Shown here piece after piece: positions 62,074 to 64,000 of a DNA stretch of 64,000 bases. Position 1 is the stretch's first letter; every line of letters begins with the position of its first letter. The stretch covers positions 3,123,001-3,187,000 of the forward strand of contig NZ_CP146350.1 of the NCBI RefSeq assembly GCF_037055355.1, given 5' to 3'. A model generated the notes under the pieces. It saw only the letters and a list, made by a program, of their open reading frames with translations. It was not told the origin of the DNA and did no database searches. The stretch is from Streptomyces sp. DG1A-41 (lineage in GTDB: Bacteria; Actinomycetota; Actinomycetes; Streptomycetales; Streptomycetaceae). The position numbers and the translations under genes were made by a program.

Positions 62074-63542
62074 CCGCCGAACGTACCGTCACTCCCCCCG
62101 GTGGCGTGCCACCGGAGCGAGGATTCCCACCCGTCTCGGTCATCCACCCGCGCGGCGCCGGCGGCGGCTTGCGGCTCCCCGCCGGGCGGCGGACCGCCGG
62201 GCGGCGCACCGCCGGGCTGCCCCTGCTCGCCGCGGACGCGGCCGCCGCGCTCACCGCCGCCCCCGCACTCCCGCATCCCCTGATGACCGCACCCCTGCTG
62301 CTCGCCGTCCTCTGTCTGAACGCCCGGGCGGCTCTGTACCGCCCCGCCGCCGTGCCCGCCGTCCTCGACGAACTCCCCGCCGTCTGCGCACGGATCACGG
62401 TGAGCTGGTGCGCGCTCGCGGCCGTGGTCGCGGCGCTCTCCCCCGCACATGCCCTGTCCGTCCGTACGCTGCTGACCGGCTGCGTCCTGCAGTCGGCGGC
62501 GAGTTGGACGGGCCGCGGCGCGGTGCACTGGCACCGCCGCCGGACACTGACCCGCCACCCCGCCGCGGCCCTCGTCGTCGGCCCGGCCGCCACCGCCCCG
62601 CGTGTGGCCGCCGCCTTCCTGCGCCACCCCGGGTGCGGCCTCAGACCGGTCGGCGTCCTCGCCGACGGCGGGGCCGGTGGCGAGGAGCTGCCGGTGCTCA
62701 GCACGGACGAGGAGGCGCAGCGGGCCGTCATCCAGAACAACGTGCGGGCCGTGCTCATCGTGGGCCCCGTAGGAGAACACGCCCCTCTGCTACGGAAGCT
62801 GGCCGCGGCCGACTGCGTGCTCTGGGAGGTCGACGCGGACCTGCCGGCACCCGAGCGGGCCGGGGACACGGCATACGACGAGGCCGGACACACGCCCCGC
62901 CGCCGGTCCCAGGGCGAGCGGATCGCGGGCTTCTCCTGCCGTCGCCTGGATGTCGGGCGACGCCCCGACAGCCCTGCCAAGCGGGTCCTCGACGTCCTTG
63001 TCTCCGGGATTCTGCTCCTCCTCGCCGCCCCGGTGCTGCTGGTCTGCGGGGTCGTACTGCGGGTCAGCGACGGGCCCCGGGTGCTCTTCCGCCAGGAGCG
63101 CGTCGGCAAGAACGGCCGCCCCTTCACGCTGCTGAAGTTCCGCACCCATCGCCCGGCCGACCCGCACGAGGCGGCGACCCGCTGGAGCGTGGCGGGCGAG
63201 CGGAACATGAGTCGCTTCTGCCGCTTCCTGCGCCGCACCTCGCTCGACGAGCTGCCCCAGCTGTGGAACGTCTTCCGGGGCGACATGACCCTGGTCGGGC
63301 CGCGCCCCGAACGGCCCTACTTCGTCGCCGTGTTCAGCCAGACCTACCCCGGTTACGCCGCCCGGCACCGCATCCGGACCGGCCTCACCGGGCTTGCCCA
63401 GATTCACGGGCTGCGCGGCGACACCTCCATCGAGGACCGCGCCCGGTTCGACAACGCGTACATCGACGACTGGTCGCTGTGGCAGGACGTCTGCATCCTG
63501 CTGCGCACCGCCGCCACGCTGGTCCGGCCGACGGGGAGCTGA
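62070..63542 (+). CDS. Undecaprenyl-phosphate sugar-1-phosphate transferase (WcaJ-like)
   Basis: A 490-residue polyprenol-phosphate hexose-1-phosphate transferase. The N-terminal half has membrane helices (PLLAADAAAALTAAPALPHP, LLAVLCLNARAALY, ARITVSWCALAAVVAALSP) and a CoA-binding-like fold (AALVVGPAATAPRVAAAFLR). The C-terminal catalytic domain starts KRVLDVLVSGILLLLAAPVL, with FRQERVGKNGRPFTLLKFRT, FLRRTSLDELPQLWNVFRGD and MTLVGPRPERPYFV. It starts a lipid-linked repeat unit for exopolysaccharide. The GTG at 62070 is coupled to the glycosyltransferase. Confidence 0.93.
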   Translation: MTAERTVTPPGGVPPERGFPPVSVIHPRGAGGGLRLPAGRRTAGRRTAGLPLLAADAAAALTAAPALPHPLMTAPLLLAVLCLNARAALYRPAAVPAVLDELPAVCARITVSWCALAAVVAALSPAHALSVRTLLTGCVLQSAASWTGRGAVHWHRRRTLTRHPAAALVVGPAATAPRVAAAFLRHPGCGLRPVGVLADGGAGGEELPVLSTDEEAQRAVIQNNVRAVLIVGPVGEHAPLLRKLAAADCVLWEVDADLPAPERAGDTAYDEAGHTPRRRSQGERIAGFSCRRLDVGRRPDSPAKRVLDVLVSGILLLLAAPVLLVCGVVLRVSDGPRVLFRQERVGKNGRPFTLLKFRTHRPADPHEAATRWSVAGERNMSRFCRFLRRTSLDELPQLWNVFRGDMTLVGPRPERPYFVAVFSQTYPGYAARHRIRTGLTGLAQIHGLRGDTSIEDRARFDNAYIDDWSLWQDVCILLRTAATLVRPTGS

Positions 63543-63548
63543 ACACCG

Positions 63549-64000
63549 GTGAGCCACGCATGCGCCCCGCCCGCCGCGCGCGGGCTGGCACCCGTCCTGC
63601 CGGTGGTCGCGGTGATCGCCCTGCTCGCGCTGCCCGTCGCGCCGGGCGGGGAGGGCGGCGCGACCCTCGCCGACGCCGCCTCCGGTGCCGTCGTACTGTG
63701 CTGCGCCGTACGTCTGCTGTACCTCCGGCGACGCCCCCTGTCGCCCACCGCCGCCGTGGTCCTGGGCCTGCCCGTGGTGGGGATCGCGGTCGCGGCCGCG
63801 GGAGCCGAGGTGCCGGGCACGGCGGTCGCGGGCTTCTCGCGCTATCTGCAGATCTTCGTCCTCGTCCCGGCCGCCGTCCTGCTGCTCGTCCGCGACCGGC
63901 GGGACGTCCGGCTGCTGGCCTGGTCGGTGGTGGCGCTCGCGGTGTGGCAGGGAGCCGTCGGGGTGCACCAGTACGCGACCGGGACCGGTGCCTCGTACAT
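63549..64000 (+). CDS. O-antigen ligase/polymerase-like membrane protein, 3' end outside window
   Basis: The GTG at 63549, 6 bp after the previous stop, opens a frame running to the window end (150 codons). It begins MSHACAPPAARGLAPVLPVV. Hydrophobic helices follow: AVIALLALPVAP, AASGAVVLCCAVRLLYL, SPTAAVVLGLPVVGIAVAAA and LQIFVLVPAAVLLLVRDR, with LLAWSVVALAVWQGAVGVHQ near the edge. The helix spacing and the GFSRYLQIFVLVP segment resemble Wzy/WaaL proteins. Position in the exopolysaccharide cluster supports a polymerase or ligase role. Confidence 0.75.
   Translation, partial: MSHACAPPAARGLAPVLPVVAVIALLALPVAPGGEGGATLADAASGAVVLCCAVRLLYLRRRPLSPTAAVVLGLPVVGIAVAAAGAEVPGTAVAGFSRYLQIFVLVPAAVLLLVRDRRDVRLLAWSVVALAVWQGAVGVHQYATGTGASY

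Overview
This window is high-GC actinobacterial chromosome and almost certainly Streptomyces. The evidence is strong G/C bias at third codon positions, many GTG starts behind AGGAGG-type ribosome sites, and marker genes typical of the genus: a melC1-melC2 tyrosinase pair, a dynA-dynB sporulation dynamin pair beside an ssb paralogue, an LAXTG sortase substrate, and a residual csn (chitosan-oligosaccharide) locus. From memory, the order pepN - malQ - csn - ssbB - dynBA - melC matches the S. coelicolor SCO2643-SCO2701 stretch; I could not check this.

Layout. 1-17.9 kb: MFS exporter with LysR regulator, pepN, a small ArsR-like regulator, EamA exporter divergent from a frame-broken MarR gene, FAD monooxygenase divergent from a TetR regulator, a small membrane protein, malQ with a small repeat protein upstream, a secreted GH84 hexosaminidase with a C-terminal carbohydrate-binding module, a PadR/ABC exporter operon, and an HNH nuclease. 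18-22 kb: MscS channel, then a decayed region holding the two ends of a deleted csnR...csnH-csnK operon, a CarD-like small protein, a truncated ASCH gene with a fragment of an integrative-element replication initiator on the other strand, and a broken copy of a 117-residue orphan protein. 22-29.6 kb: XRE regulator/SDR pair, DUF3592-type membrane protein, ettA, thioesterase, globin, methyltransferase. 29.7-40.5 kb, all leftward: glnX - glnH - coiled-coil protein - pknG - PP2C phosphatase - vWA protein - FHA protein. This looks like an extended version of the mycobacterial PknG/GlnX/GlnH amino-acid sensing system. 40.7-47.2 kb: GNAT enzyme, thioester-domain surface protein, ssb, dynB, dynA. 47.5-57 kb is accessory: tRNA-Arg, an intact 117-residue orphan gene between direct repeats, a large perfect inverted repeat, a three-gene overlapping operon with a 31-residue microprotein, a serine hydrolase, and an IS1380-type transposase whose two ends lie about 3.3 kb apart around a secreted RCC1-repeat protein, an IS3 fragment and a broken unknown gene. 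57-64 kb: 2-hydroxyacid dehydrogenase, melC operon, and the start of an exopolysaccharide cluster (glycosyltransferase, sugar-phosphate transferase, polymerase/ligase) that runs off the end.

A notable pattern: at least eight genes that otherwise look functional or recently functional are interrupted by a single-base loss inside a short G or C run (MarR, MscS leader, methyltransferase, PP2C, thioester protein, dynB, glycosyltransferase, the 55.8-kb unknown gene). Many of these are probably sequencing errors rather than real mutations, so such genes are given over their full span with the break position noted.
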